The notes: generated by a model not told the origin, from the sequence alone. A stretch of 64,000 nucleotides of DNA from Sphingomonas crusticola (GCF_003391115.1 NZ_QTJP01000001.1:3246501-3310500), one strand, 5' to 3'; counted from the stretch's first letter, positions 34,925 to 44,099 are shown. Made by a program: numbers and translations.

Positions 34925-36397
34925 ATAGCCAACACCGATACGCCGCAGCCGCCAGCGCGGCCGGCCCGGCGCGACCTGACTCAGGGACCGATCGCCAAGA
35001 CCCTGCTCCTGTTCGCGCTGCCGACGCTGGGCTCCAACGTACTGCAGTCTCTCAATGGATCGATCAATTCGATCTGGGTCGGGCGCTTTCTGGGCGAAGG
35101 TGCGCTGGCCGCGACGACCAACGCCAACCTTGTCATGTTCCTGATGTTCGCGCTGGGCTTCGGCTTCGGCATGGCGGCGACGATCCTGGTTGGCCAGAGC
35201 ATGGGTGCGCGCGACGTGATCGGCGCACGCCGGGCGATGGGAACGGCACTTGGGTTGTTCGCGATCATATCCGTGGTGATCGCGCTGTTGGGCTGGCTGT
35301 TCGCGCCCCACCTGCTGCGGATATTGTCGACGCCGGCGGATTCGCAGGCGCTGGCGCTGGCCTATTTGCGGGTCATCTTCCTGGCGATGCCGCCGATGTT
35401 CATCGGCGTGCTGCTGACGATGGGAATGCGCGGCACCGGTGACAGCGTGACGCCGCTGCAGCTGATGATCCTGTCCGTCATCCTCGACGCCGGGCTCAAC
35501 CCGCTGCTGATCCGCGGTATCGGGCCATTCCCACGGATGGGGATTGCGGGATCGGCAACCGCCACCCTGATCGCCAATTATGTCGTGCTGGTGGTGGGCG
35601 TCGCCTACATCTACCTTAAGGATTTGCCGATCCGGTTGCGCGGGAGCGAGTTGCGCTTCCTGCTGCCCAACCCGGCCTTGCTGAAGGTGATCCTCGTCAA
35701 GGGCCTGCCGATGGGACTGCAGATGCTGGTGTTCAGCTTCTCCGGCCTGGTCATGATCGGGCTGGTCAATCGGGCGGGTGTGGACGTGACCGCCGCCTAT
35801 GGCATTGCCCAGCAATTGTGGACCTATGTGCAGATGCCCGCCCTGGCGATCGGGGCGGCCGTATCGGCGATGGTTGCGCAGAATATCGGGGCCGGACGCT
35901 GGGAGCGGGTCGGGCGGATCACGCGCGCCGGGGTGATCACCAACGTCGTGATGACGGGGGCGCTGATCGTGATCATCTTGTTGTTCGACCGGCCGATCTT
36001 CGCCCTGTTCGTCGGCGGCAACAGCCCCGCCATCCCAATCGCCCGCCATATCCAGCTTATCGGTAGCTGGAGCTTCCTGCTGTTCGGCGCGACGTTGGTC
36101 TTGTTCTCGACCGTGCGCGCCAATGGCGCGGTCTATGCGCCTTTGATCATCCTGATCCTAAGCGTGCTGGTCGGCCGGCTAGGCTTCGCCGCTGCGTTGC
36201 TGCCGCATTACGGTACGGACGTCTTGTGGTGGAGCTTCCCGTTGGGATCGGCGATCTCGCTCGGTTTGGCGACGGCATATTACCGCTTCGGAGATTGGCG
36301 TCACCCCGGGATGATCAGTCAGGTAATCGAAGAGGAAGTCGCCGAACATTCGCAGGCGGACGGGGAGCCCGGCGGCCGGCTCAATCCAGGGGGATGA
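34925..36397 (+). CDS. MATE-family multidrug/metabolite efflux transporter
   Basis: About 490 residues with twelve hydrophobic helices in two MATE halves. LPTLGSNVLQSLNGSINSIW opens helix 1, and GFGFGMAATILVGQSMGARD and GAAVSAMVAQNIGAGRWERV are the paired family motifs. It exports drugs or metabolites using a Na+ or H+ gradient. The start is odd: the excellent AAAGGAGG ends 4-7 bases before ATA at 34925, with no ATG/GTG/TTG there; the nearest ordinary candidate is GTG at 34874, which would put the Shine-Dalgarno inside the gene. The AUA start is inferred. It is divergent from the GFOR-like gene and is followed closely by the GST gene. Confidence 0.88.
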   Translation: MANTDTPQPPARPARRDLTQGPIAKTLLLFALPTLGSNVLQSLNGSINSIWVGRFLGEGALAATTNANLVMFLMFALGFGFGMAATILVGQSMGARDVIGARRAMGTALGLFAIISVVIALLGWLFAPHLLRILSTPADSQALALAYLRVIFLAMPPMFIGVLLTMGMRGTGDSVTPLQLMILSVILDAGLNPLLIRGIGPFPRMGIAGSATATLIANYVVLVVGVAYIYLKDLPIRLRGSELRFLLPNPALLKVILVKGLPMGLQMLVFSFSGLVMIGLVNRAGVDVTAAYGIAQQLWTYVQMPALAIGAAVSAMVAQNIGAGRWERVGRITRAGVITNVVMTGALIVIILLFDRPIFALFVGGNSPAIPIARHIQLIGSWSFLLFGATLVLFSTVRANGAVYAPLIILILSVLVGRLGFAAALLPHYGTDVLWWSFPLGSAISLGLATAYYRFGDWRHPGMISQVIEEEVAEHSQADGEPGGRLNPGG

Positions 36398-36399
36398 AC

Positions 36400-37017
36400 A
36401 TGGAAAAGCTGATCCTGCACGAGTACGCGCCCTCGGGAAATTGCTACAAGATCAGGCTGACGGCGGCGTTGCTGGGCGTTCCGCTCGAGCGGCGACATTA
36501 CGATATCATGCGCGGCGAAACGCGTACGGCCGCGTTCCTGGCGGAAGTGAATGCCAATGGCCGGATCCCGACGCTGCAGATCGGGGAGCGCTTCCTGCCC
36601 GAAAGCAATGCCGCCTGCTGGTGGCTGGCGCACGACACCGCGCTCATTCCGGGAGATCGGTTCGACCAGGCGGACATGCTGCGGTGGATGTTTTTCGAAC
36701 AATATAATCACGAGCCCAATATCGCGACGTTGCGCTTCTGGAAGGCAATGGTGGGCGAGGAGCGCCTGAGCGATACGCAGCGGGCGCAAATCCCTGCCAG
36801 GCAGGTCGCGGGGGAGGCGGCGTTGGCGCTGATGGACGATCATCTTTCGGACCGGTGCTTCTTCGTCGGCGAGCGGGTCAGCCTCGCCGACATCTGCCTC
36901 TATGCCTATACGCACGTGGCGGATGAGGGAGGCTTCGACCTTAAGCGCTGGCCTGCCGTCCAGCGCTGGATCGCTGCGGTCGCCGCGACCCCCGGATATG
37001 TTGCGCTGGCAGATTGA
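36400..37017 (+). CDS. Glutathione S-transferase family protein
   Basis: 205 residues. ATG 36400 has AGGGGG six bases upstream; an in-frame ATG at 36394 is too close to it. The start lies just after the MATE stop (36395-36397). N-terminal thioredoxin-like domain (about 1-80): HEYAPSGNCYKIRLTAALLG, with a Ser likely to be the catalytic residue, GRIPTLQ with the cis-Pro, and LPESNAACWWLA. The all-helical C-terminal domain includes SLADICLYAYTHVADEGGF. It conjugates glutathione to electrophiles or acts as a reductase; cytoplasmic. Probably cotranscribed with the MATE pump. Confidence 0.9.
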   Translation: MEKLILHEYAPSGNCYKIRLTAALLGVPLERRHYDIMRGETRTAAFLAEVNANGRIPTLQIGERFLPESNAACWWLAHDTALIPGDRFDQADMLRWMFFEQYNHEPNIATLRFWKAMVGEERLSDTQRAQIPARQVAGEAALALMDDHLSDRCFFVGERVSLADICLYAYTHVADEGGFDLKRWPAVQRWIAAVAATPGYVALAD

Positions 37018-37034
37018 AGCAAAGAGGAAGCGGG

Positions 37035-37056
37035 ATCCCCGCGTCGCGGGGATGAC
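37035..37056. repeat. Short palindromic repeat, GGGATGAC type, copy 1
   Basis: ATCCCCGCG-T-CGCGGGGAT, then GAC, downstream of the GST gene. Its half-site GCGGGGATGAC recurs at 39089-39115. Similar short palindromes are scattered between genes in many sphingomonads. Confidence 0.5.
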
Positions 37057-37120
37057 GGAGGGTGGAGCGGACGCCTCTTGCTCCGCACGCGGCGTCGTTC
37101 TACATTCCGCCCATATTCGA

Positions 37121-37150
37121 GGCCGCTCCGCGAGGGGCGGCCCTTTCTTT
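37121..37150 (+). terminator. Terminator-like hairpin just upstream of trcR
   Basis: GGCCGCTCC pairs with GGGGCGGCC (9 bp, one G-U) around GCGA, followed by CTTTCTTT. It ends five bases before the trcR Shine-Dalgarno GGAGA, so it could terminate upstream transcripts or act in the trcR leader. Confidence 0.6.
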
Positions 37151-37165
37151 ATCTGGAGACTTTTC

Positions 37166-37825
37166 GTGGCTCAGCCGCTCATGCCCCATGCGACCGCTTC
37201 CTGGCTGGTCGACAATACTTCGCTGAGCTTCCAGCAGATCGCAGAATTCTGCGGGCTGCACATTCTGGAGATCCAGGCGATTGCCGACGATACCGCCCAG
37301 ACGAAGCTGACCGGCCGCGATCCGTTGCGTGCGCACGAGCTGACCCAGGACGAGATCGACAAGGGCCAGGCCGATCCAAACTACAAGCTGCAAATCTCCA
37401 AGGGGCCCGAGCCGGTTCGCCGCACCAAGGGCCCGCGCTACACCCCGGTCTCGAAGCGCCAGGACAAGCCGGACGGCATCGCCTGGATCATCCGCAACCA
37501 TCCGGAAGTTTCGGACGGACAGATCAGCCAGCTGATCGGCACGACCCGCACAACCATCGCCGCGATCCGCGACCGTACCCATTGGAACATCGCCAATATC
37601 ACGCCGAAGGATCCGGTCACGCTCGGCCTGACCTCGCAGCGCGAGCTCGACGCGGTGGTCGCCAAGGCAGCCAAGGCGGCCGGCATCGAGGCGCCGGTCG
37701 ACACGCGGCTCGATGGCGACCGCGAGGCGCTGATCACGCAGCTGCGTGCCGAGCGCGAGACCGCGTCGCATGCGGGGGACGCGGTCCTGTCGGACGTCGA
37801 TCAGCTGTTCGGCAAGCGCGACTGA
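37166..37825 (+). CDS. trcR: DUF1013 cell-cycle regulator TrcR
   Basis: 219 residues from GTG 37166, set by GGAGA six bases upstream. The sequence MAQPLMPHATASWLVDNTSL and the conserved block IAEFCGLHILEIQAIADD match the DUF1013 family, annotated in alphaproteobacteria as TrcR, a cell-cycle transcriptional regulator. WIIRNHPEVSDGQISQLIGT in the middle looks like a helix-turn-helix. Cytoplasmic and transcribed alone behind a hairpin (37121-37150). The family is confined largely to alphaproteobacteria, which supports the host assignment. Confidence 0.92.
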   Translation: MAQPLMPHATASWLVDNTSLSFQQIAEFCGLHILEIQAIADDTAQTKLTGRDPLRAHELTQDEIDKGQADPNYKLQISKGPEPVRRTKGPRYTPVSKRQDKPDGIAWIIRNHPEVSDGQISQLIGTTRTTIAAIRDRTHWNIANITPKDPVTLGLTSQRELDAVVAKAAKAAGIEAPVDTRLDGDREALITQLRAERETASHAGDAVLSDVDQLFGKRD

Positions 37826-37846
37826 TCCACGAATTTTGGGGCGGCG

Positions 37847-39082
37847 GTGCACGACGACAATCTGACCGCCGATCGGCCGACCTTCGTCACGCATCTCGAA
37901 TGCGGCATGACGGGGGAGCGTTACGACGCGGACAGGCTGCATGGCCTGTCGCGCGCCGGGCGGCCGTTGCTGGTGCGCTATGACCTGGATGGAGTGCGGG
38001 CGGCGCTGACCAAGGAGGCGCTGGCAGCGCGGCCGGCTGATCTGTGGCGGTATCGCGAAATGCTGCCGGTGCGCCGCGCCGCCAACATCATCAGCCTCGG
38101 CGAGACGATGACGCCGATCGTGTCGCTCGACGCGATTGCGCGGGAGTGCGGTGCTGCGGCGCTGCTCGTGAAAGACGAGGGGCGGCTGCCGACCGGATCG
38201 TTCAAGGCGCGCGGCCTGGTCATGGCGCTTTCGATGGCGAAGGAGCTAGGCGTCACTGCGATCGCCATGCCGACCAACGGCAATGCCGGCGCGGCGGCGG
38301 CGGCCTATGCCAGCCGTGCGGGCATCGATGCGGTCATCTTCTGCCCGGCCGATACGCCCGAGATCAACGTTCGCGAAATCGCCGCGCAGGGTGCACGCGT
38401 CTATCGCGTGAACGGATTGATCGATGATTGCGGAAAGTTGGTCGGACAGGGGGTGAAGGAACGGGGCTGGTTCGACCTTTCCACGCTCAAGGAACCCTAT
38501 AGGATCGAAGGCAAGAAGACGATGGGGCTGGAGCTGGCCGAGCAGCTCGGCTGGGAATTGCCCGAGGTGATTTTCTATCCCACCGGCGGCGGCACCGGCC
38601 TGATCGGCATGTGGAAGGCGTTCGACGAGCTGGAGACGCTCGGCTGGATCAGCTCGAAGCGGCCGCGCATGGTGGCGGTGCAGGCGGAGGGCTGCGCCCC
38701 GATCGTGCGCGCGTGGGCGGAAGGCGAGCGCCATGCGCGGCGCTGGGAGTATTCCCACACGATCGCGATGGGGATTCGCGTGCCGCAGGCGGTCGGCGAT
38801 TTCCTGATCCTCGACGCGGTGCGCGCGAGCGGCGGCTTCGCTATGGCCGTGTCGGACGCAGCCATCGAACAGGCGGTGGATGAAGCCGGCCGGAAGGACG
38901 GACTGCTGCTGTGCCCGGAGGGCGGGGCAACGCTCGCCGCCTATCGCAAGGCACGGACGGATGGACTGGTAAGCGCCGAGGACCGGGTGATGCTGTTCAA
39001 CTGCGCGACGGGATTGAAGTACCCGCTACCCGATACCTCCGTGACGCTGGATACGGCCAATATCGACTGGGCTTCGCTTTAG
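37847..39082 (+). CDS. thrC: Threonine synthase
   Basis: 411 residues from GTG 37847 (GGGGCGG upstream), 21 bp after trcR. PLP enzyme of fold type II: PLP Lys about 120 in PTGSFKARG, MPTNGNAGAAAAAYASRAG for the phosphate loop, and YPTGGGTGLIGMWKAF. It converts O-phosphohomoserine to threonine. The N-terminal region (LECGMTGERYDADRLHGLSR) occupies the place of a zinc ribbon but only one Cys is left. Stand-alone cytoplasmic biosynthetic gene. Confidence 0.95.
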   Translation: MHDDNLTADRPTFVTHLECGMTGERYDADRLHGLSRAGRPLLVRYDLDGVRAALTKEALAARPADLWRYREMLPVRRAANIISLGETMTPIVSLDAIARECGAAALLVKDEGRLPTGSFKARGLVMALSMAKELGVTAIAMPTNGNAGAAAAAYASRAGIDAVIFCPADTPEINVREIAAQGARVYRVNGLIDDCGKLVGQGVKERGWFDLSTLKEPYRIEGKKTMGLELAEQLGWELPEVIFYPTGGGTGLIGMWKAFDELETLGWISSKRPRMVAVQAEGCAPIVRAWAEGERHARRWEYSHTIAMGIRVPQAVGDFLILDAVRASGGFAMAVSDAAIEQAVDEAGRKDGLLLCPEGGATLAAYRKARTDGLVSAEDRVMLFNCATGLKYPLPDTSVTLDTANIDWASL

Positions 39083-39088
39083 CTCTTC

Positions 39089-39115
39089 CGTCATCCCGCG
39101 CGGGCGGGGATGACG
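39089..39115. repeat. Short palindromic repeat, GGGATGAC type, copy 2
   Basis: CGTCATCCC GCGCGGGC GGGGATGACG lies just after thrC: perfect arms CGTCATCCC/GGGATGACG around a GC-rich core. It shares GCGGGGATGAC with the copy at 37035-37056. Confidence 0.55.
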
Positions 39116-39187
39116 ATAAACGCCGATCCGATGAACCGTTGCGGCTGCCTTGACCCTGAAACGCTCCGGTCCCAAGAGTCACCGCCG

Positions 39188-39433
39188 ATGAGCGACGATC
39201 CCACCATATCCGATCTTTCCTTCGAGGACGCCCTGAAGCGGCTGGAGGCGATCGTCCATCGCCTCGAAAGCGGCGAGGCCAGTCTCGATGAATCGATTGA
39301 GCTTTATGCCGAGGGCGACAAGTTGCGCGGTCAGTGCGAGGCGCGGCTCCAGGCGGCCCAGGCGCGCATCGAGAAGATCACGCTGGGGCCGGACGGAAGC
39401 CCGCGCGGCACCCAGCCCTTCGATGCCGGCTGA
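39188..39433 (+). CDS. xseB: Exodeoxyribonuclease VII small subunit
   Basis: 81 residues, the usual length. [20 protein letters not shown] and [19 protein letters not shown] are the two helices that pack against XseA, followed by the C-terminal [11 protein letters not shown]. It forms part of the ExoVII nuclease that degrades single-stranded DNA; xseA is not in the window. It precedes and overlaps ispA, a pairing common in proteobacteria. Confidence 0.95.
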   Translation: MSDDPTISDLSFEDALKRLEAIVHRLESGEASLDESIELYAEGDKLRGQCEARLQAAQARIEKITLGPDGSPRGTQPFDAG

Positions 39434-40340
39434 AACCAAGATGAGCGTCGTGCCGCTCGCGCTGAGAACGGCGATGGACCGGATCGCCGTGGAGATCGAC
39501 CAGACGTTTGACCGTCTGCTGCCGGTGCCCGCGGACGGGCGCGCGCGCCTCTATGAGGCGATGCGCCATGCCGCGATCGGCGGTGGCAAGCGATTGCGGC
39601 CGCTGCTGGTGCGCGCCGCCGCCGACCTGTTCCATGTCGATCGTGTCCCTGCCTTGCGGGTCGGCGTCGCGATCGAGTGCATCCACGTCTACAGCCTGAT
39701 CCACGACGATATGCCGTGCATGGACGATGACGATCTGCGCCGCGGGCGACCGACGGTGCACAAGGCCTATGACGAGGCGACGGCGGTGCTTGCCGGGGAC
39801 TCGCTGCATGCGCTCGCATTCGAAGTGATCGCGGACGCAGAGACGCACCCCGACCCCTTCGTGCGGATCGAGCTATCCGCCGAATTGGCCAAGGCGTCAG
39901 GCCCGGCCGGTATGGCGGGCGGACAGATGATGGATCTGGTAGCCGACGGCGCCGCGTTCGATCTCGCCGCCGTCACACGCCTTCAGCAGCTCAAAACCGG
40001 CGCCCTGATCGGCTTCTGCCTGGAAGCGGGTGCGATCCTCGGCCACATCCCACCGGAAGGCCGCCGGCCGATCCGGGCTTATGCGCGCGATATCGGCCTG
40101 GCCTTCCAGATTGCGGACGACCTGCTCGACGTCGAGGGCGCGGCCGACGTTACCGGCAAAGCGGTCGGCAAGGATGCGGCGCAGGGCAAGGCGACGTTCG
40201 TATCGCTGCTCGGCCCCGAACGTGCGCGCCAGCAGGCGGAAATATTGGTGGAGCAGGCGATCGGGCATCTCGTCGGCTTCGGCGCGGAGGCGAGCCTGCT
40301 GCGTTCGATCGCGCATTATGTGGTGGAGCGCGATCGGTGA
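39423..40340 (+). CDS. ispA: Farnesyl/geranyl diphosphate synthase (polyprenyl synthetase)
   Basis: About 305 residues; ATG 39423 overlaps the xseB stop by 11 bp, and ATG 39441 is a plausible alternative start. The first aspartate-rich motif is [16 protein letters not shown] and the second is [12 protein letters not shown], both binding the Mg2+-diphosphate; [10 protein letters not shown] is the first conserved block. The two residues between Asp in the first motif and the aromatic-free region before it suggest a short-chain (C15-type) product. It condenses IPP with allylic diphosphates for ubiquinone, carotenoid and undecaprenyl synthesis. Follows xseB in the usual order; dxs, often next, is absent here and coaD follows instead. 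Confidence 0.93.
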   Translation: MPAETKMSVVPLALRTAMDRIAVEIDQTFDRLLPVPADGRARLYEAMRHAAIGGGKRLRPLLVRAAADLFHVDRVPALRVGVAIECIHVYSLIHDDMPCMDDDDLRRGRPTVHKAYDEATAVLAGDSLHALAFEVIADAETHPDPFVRIELSAELAKASGPAGMAGGQMMDLVADGAAFDLAAVTRLQQLKTGALIGFCLEAGAILGHIPPEGRRPIRAYARDIGLAFQIADDLLDVEGAADVTGKAVGKDAAQGKATFVSLLGPERARQQAEILVEQAIGHLVGFGAEASLLRSIAHYVVERDR

Positions 40341-40819
40341 GCCGGGTCGCGGCCTATACCGGCACGTTCGATCCGCTGACCTTGGGCCATGTCGATATCA
40401 TTCGCCGGGCGGCAAAGCTTACCGACCGATTGGTGATCGGCGTCTCCACCAATTCACTGAAGTCGCCCTTGTTCACGCTCGAGCAACGCGTCGCCGCGCT
40501 ACGGCGTGAGGTGATGGCGATCCAGGGTGACATTGAGGTGAGGGAATTTGCCGGCCTCGCTGTCGACTTCGCACGCTCGGTGGGTGCTCAATTCGTCGTG
40601 CGCGGGCTGCGCAGCGGCACGGATCTCGACTATGAGAGTCCGATGGCGGCGATGAACGGCACGATGGCTCCTGAGGTCGATACCATCTTTCTGGTGGCGG
40701 CACCCGCTTTCGCGCACATCGCATCCTCATTGGTGAAGGATGTTGCGCGTGGCGGCGGCGATATTGAGCATTTCGTGCCGGCGACCGTCGCGGCCGATAT
40801 ACGCGCGCACACGCGCTGA
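40337..40819 (+). CDS. coaD: Phosphopantetheine adenylyltransferase
   Basis: 160 residues from GTG 40337, overlapping the ispA stop by 4 bp (GTGA). TGTFDPLTLGH carries the (T/H)xGH nucleotide-binding motif of this family, and VVRGLRSGTDLDYESPMAAM plus HIASSLVKDVA are CoaD signatures. It catalyses ATP + 4'-phosphopantetheine to dephospho-CoA, the fourth step of CoA synthesis. Typical length; coupled with ispA. Confidence 0.96.
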   Translation: MSRVAAYTGTFDPLTLGHVDIIRRAAKLTDRLVIGVSTNSLKSPLFTLEQRVAALRREVMAIQGDIEVREFAGLAVDFARSVGAQFVVRGLRSGTDLDYESPMAAMNGTMAPEVDTIFLVAAPAFAHIASSLVKDVARGGGDIEHFVPATVAADIRAHTR

Positions 40820-40839
40820 TAGAAACGGAGTTCAAGCCT

Positions 40840-41688
40840 TTGTCTTTGAAGCTGTTCGCATTGGGCCTGATTGGTCTCGCCACGCCTTTGCTGGCCCAAT
40901 CGACCACGACGGGCCCGCAGGGCTATGCCGAGCCCAAGGTCAAGGCGATCGCCATTCCGGAAGTCGGCGCGGCGCCCACGCCGACGCCCGAAAACACGTT
41001 CAATATCCAGCTTTCGACTGGCGGTGTCGTCTCAATCCTGCTGCGGCCTGACAAGGCACCCAATGCGGTCGAGCGGGTGAAGGTGCTCGCCAACCGGCAC
41101 TTCTACGACAACACCATCTTCCATCGCGTCATCGATGGTTTCATGGCGCAGGGCGGCGATCCCAAGGGCACGGGCGAGGGTGGCTCCGACCTTCCCGACC
41201 TCAAGGCTGAATTCAATGAATTGCCCCATGTGCGCGGTGCGATGGCAATGGCGCGCGCACAGGGCGAGGATAGTGCCAACAGCCAATTCTACATCATGCT
41301 GGCGCCCAATCTGACGCTCGATCGCAAATATACGGTAATCGGCCGGGTCTATGCCGGCATGGCCTATGTCGACCTGATTGAGAAGGGTGAGCCGCCAGCC
41401 AATCCGACCAAGGTGGTGCGCGCGTGGATCGGCGCGCCGCCGGCCGATGCCGCGACCCCCCCGATCGCCAGCCAGGCCGCCTCGGCCGCAGCCGACAGCG
41501 CGGCAGTCCAGGCGGCGCAGGCCTCGCTGGCGGCGGGTGATGCGGCCAAGGCCGCCAAGGCAGGCAATGCCAAGGTCGCAACCGAGCGGGCCGCTGCTGC
41601 GCAGGTCGCCGCCCAGGGTGCGGCTCAGGCGGCAGGCGATGCGGCCGCAGCTTCACAGCAGGCGCAGAAGAAGCGCCGGCCCCGGTAA
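40840..41688 (+). CDS. Cyclophilin-type peptidyl-prolyl isomerase with Ala-rich tail, periplasmic
   Basis: 282 residues from TTG 40840 (GGAG 10 bases upstream). MSLKLFALGLIGLATPLLAQ is a signal peptide. The cyclophilin core (about 45-200) shows NRHFYDNTIFHRVIDGFMAQ, GGDPKGTGEGG and GEDSANSQFYIML, with the catalytic Arg in FHRV. After the core comes an unusual 80-residue Ala-rich tail (about 200-282) ending KKRRPR, largely helical, perhaps a linker or wall/membrane contact. It assists folding of exported proteins. The coaD-ppiase-queA order is seen in other alphaproteobacteria. Confidence 0.92.
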   Translation: MSLKLFALGLIGLATPLLAQSTTTGPQGYAEPKVKAIAIPEVGAAPTPTPENTFNIQLSTGGVVSILLRPDKAPNAVERVKVLANRHFYDNTIFHRVIDGFMAQGGDPKGTGEGGSDLPDLKAEFNELPHVRGAMAMARAQGEDSANSQFYIMLAPNLTLDRKYTVIGRVYAGMAYVDLIEKGEPPANPTKVVRAWIGAPPADAATPPIASQAASAAADSAAVQAAQASLAAGDAAKAAKAGNAKVATERAAAAQVAAQGAAQAAGDAAAASQQAQKKRRPR

Positions 41689-41771
41689 GGGCGATAAGTT
41701 CACCGCTGTTCTGAGCGGCTACACCAGCTGAGCCAGTGCGGGACAAGCGGCAGGATTGGGACCAACCCGCA

Positions 41772-42809
41772 ATGCGCGTCGACCTGTTCGATTTCGATCT
41801 TCCCGCCGAGCGGATCGCGCTGCGGCCCGCGAGCCCGCGTGACAGCGCGCGGCTGTTACTGCTGGATGGAGATCGCACCGAGGACCACGGTATAAGCGAT
41901 CTGCCCGGCCTGTTGCGGCGCGGCGATTGCCTGGTGTTCAACGATACACGCGTTATTCCCGCCCAGCTTGAGGGCGCGCGTGGCGGAGCGCGCGTGGGCG
42001 CGACCCTGCACAAACGTGAGGGGCCCCGAACGTGGGCCGCGTTCGTGCGCAACGCCAGGCGGGTGCGGGTCGGCGACCGCATCCAGTTCGGCCAGGGTGT
42101 ATCCGCGATCGCCGGACCGAAAGGCGAGGATGGATCGCTATTGCTCGAGTTCGAAGGCGACGAGCCGGTCGAGTTGCTGCTGGAACGTGCCGGGCGGATG
42201 CCGCTGCCGCCCTATATCGCGGGCAAGCGCCCGACCGACGCGCGCGATGCGTCCGATTATCAGACGATGTTCGCGTCCGCACCGGGGGCGGTGGCGGCAC
42301 CCACCGCCGCGCTCCACTTCACGCCGCAGCTCCTGGCCTCGCTCGATGCCGCCGGCATCGATCACGCCATGCTCACGCTCCACGTCGGCGCGGCGACATT
42401 CCTGCCGGTCAAGGCCGACGATACCGACGCGCATCGCATGCACGCAGAATGGGGCCGGATCGATGCCGCTACTGCAGACATGCTCAATGCGGTACGCGCC
42501 AGGGGCGGCCGTCTGATTGCGGTCGGCACGACCAGCCTGCGCCTGATCGAAAGCGCGGCCGGGGAGGACGGAATCATCCGCCCGTTCGAGGGCGATACGT
42601 CGATCTTCATCACGCCGGGCTATCGCTTTCGTGCCATCAACGGGCTGCTGACCAATTTCCATCTGCCGCGATCGACCCTGTTCATGCTGGTCTCGGCGCT
42701 GATGGGGCGCGAGCGGATGCAGGCGGCTTATGCGCATGCGATCGCCGAGGGTTATCGCTTTTACTCCTATGGCGATGCCAGCTTGCTTTTGCCGCTGCAT
42801 GCAGGCTGA
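41772..42809 (+). CDS. queA: tRNA preQ1(34) S-adenosylmethionine ribosyltransferase-isomerase
   Basis: 345 residues, usual length. Start at ATG 41772 gives [20 protein letters not shown], the standard N-terminus. Conserved blocks: [46 protein letters not shown] and [19 protein letters not shown]. It transfers the ribosyl moiety of SAM to preQ1 in tRNA to form epoxyqueuosine, so it acts after Tgt; tgt lies about 1.4 kb downstream on the same strand. Confidence 0.96.
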   Translation: MRVDLFDFDLPAERIALRPASPRDSARLLLLDGDRTEDHGISDLPGLLRRGDCLVFNDTRVIPAQLEGARGGARVGATLHKREGPRTWAAFVRNARRVRVGDRIQFGQGVSAIAGPKGEDGSLLLEFEGDEPVELLLERAGRMPLPPYIAGKRPTDARDASDYQTMFASAPGAVAAPTAALHFTPQLLASLDAAGIDHAMLTLHVGAATFLPVKADDTDAHRMHAEWGRIDAATADMLNAVRARGGRLIAVGTTSLRLIESAAGEDGIIRPFEGDTSIFITPGYRFRAINGLLTNFHLPRSTLFMLVSALMGRERMQAAYAHAIAEGYRFYSYGDASLLLPLHAG

Positions 42810-42878
42810 CTTTCGCGGTGCGTCGGCTATGCAGCTGCAGCCGCGCGATGACCGTTCCTGCCCTTATGGAGTGCTGCA

Positions 42879-43418
42879 ATGTCGCTCGACGCTGATCTTC
42901 AGGCGCTGATCCGCACCATCCCCGATCACCCCAAGCCGGGCATTCAGTTTCGCGACATCAGCACGTTGCTGCTTGATGGGCCAGGCTTTGCCGAGGCGAT
43001 CGATCGGATGGCAGCCTCGATTGCCGGCGAGGGCGTGCAGCTGGTAGCCGGGATCGAGGCGCGTGGCTTCGTCTTCGCCGCAGCCCTCGCCTACAAGCTC
43101 AAATGCGGGCTGCTGATGCTGCGCAAGCCCGGCAAGCTGCCGGGCGCGCGCGTCGGTGTCGACTACGAACTGGAATATGGCACGGACCGGCTGGAAATGC
43201 ACGCCGATGCCTGCGGCGAGGGGATGCGGGTCGTGCTGGTCGACGACCTGATCGCCACCGGCGGCACGGCACTGGCGGCCGTGGAATTGCTCAGGTCGAC
43301 AGGTGCGGTGGTCGACGCCGCTGCCTTTGTGATCGACCTGCCTGAGCTGGGCGGTGCGGACAGGTTGCGGGCTGCCGGGGTTGTGGTGCATCACCTGATC
43401 GCCTTCGAAGGCGATTGA
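42879..43418 (+). CDS. apt: Adenine phosphoribosyltransferase
   Basis: 179 residues, with the PRPP-binding motif VLVDDLIATGGTALA near 115-129 and the Apt-type GIEARGFVFAAALAYKL. The N-terminal hood IRTIPDHPKPGIQFRDIS is typical of Apt. It salvages adenine to AMP using PRPP. It sits between queA and the divergent TRIC gene and converges with the latter. Confidence 0.96.
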   Translation: MSLDADLQALIRTIPDHPKPGIQFRDISTLLLDGPGFAEAIDRMAASIAGEGVQLVAGIEARGFVFAAALAYKLKCGLLMLRKPGKLPGARVGVDYELEYGTDRLEMHADACGEGMRVVLVDDLIATGGTALAAVELLRSTGAVVDAAAFVIDLPELGGADRLRAAGVVVHHLIAFEGD

Positions 43419-43481
43419 GTTAGAACCGCTCCCAACGCAGTGTTTTCCCGGCTGCCTGATGCCGCTTGTCGCCCCTCGCCT

Positions 43482-44099
43482 TCATTTGCCCGGATGGGGC
43501 GGGAGCGCCAGACGCCACCTTATGGCAGCGCCGCGCAGGACGAATCCGAGCACCACGGCGATATAGGCCGGCCATGGCGTCGCTAGTCCAAGCGCGCCAA
43601 GTCCGACGAATGCCGCGGCTGCTGCCAAAGCTGCCGTGACATACAGTTCGTGCCGCATCAGCACAGATGGGACGCCGGCGGTGATGTCGCGGATCACGCC
43701 TCCTAAGCAGGCAGTAATGACCCCGGCCGCTACGGCGGAGATCGGCGTTATTCCATAGGCCAGCGCCTTTCCGGCTCCGTAAACGGCATATGCCGCCAAG
43801 CCGGCGCCATCCATCCAGTCCAAGGTTTTCTCGGGCCACCAGCGAAGCGGCACCATCCACACAGCGAGCGCGACTGCCACGCACAAGACGACAGGATCGG
43901 CATTCCGCATCCAGAAGATCGGCGCGCCGATCAGGATGTCGCGCAACGTTCCGCCGCCGGTTGCGGTGATAAGTGCAAAGAAACAGGCGCCGACGAAGTC
44001 GAGGCGCTTGCGAGCTGCAGCAAGCGCTCCCGACGCGGCGAATACTGCCAGCCCAGCCAGATCGAGCCATGGGAGGAGCGAATGAAGCGGCCAGTCCAT
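43482..44099 (-). CDS. TRIC-type (YadS/UPF0126) cation channel family protein
   Basis: 205 residues from ATG 44099. Two repeats of three helices each: GGGTLRDILIGAPIFW in the first and LGGVIRDITAGVPSVLMR in the second are the paired glycine-rich signatures of the trimeric intracellular cation channel (TRIC/UPF0126) family. It probably forms a trimeric potassium-permeable channel in the inner membrane. Upstream candidate starts would add 24 non-conserved residues. Convergent with apt, divergent from tgt. Confidence 0.92.
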   Translation of the reverse strand: MDWPLHSLLPWLDLAGLAVFAASGALAAARKRLDFVGACFFALITATGGGTLRDILIGAPIFWMRNADPVVLCVAVALAVWMVPLRWWPEKTLDWMDGAGLAAYAVYGAGKALAYGITPISAVAAGVITACLGGVIRDITAGVPSVLMRHELYVTAALAAAAAFVGLGALGLATPWPAYIAVVLGFVLRGAAIRWRLALPPHPGK

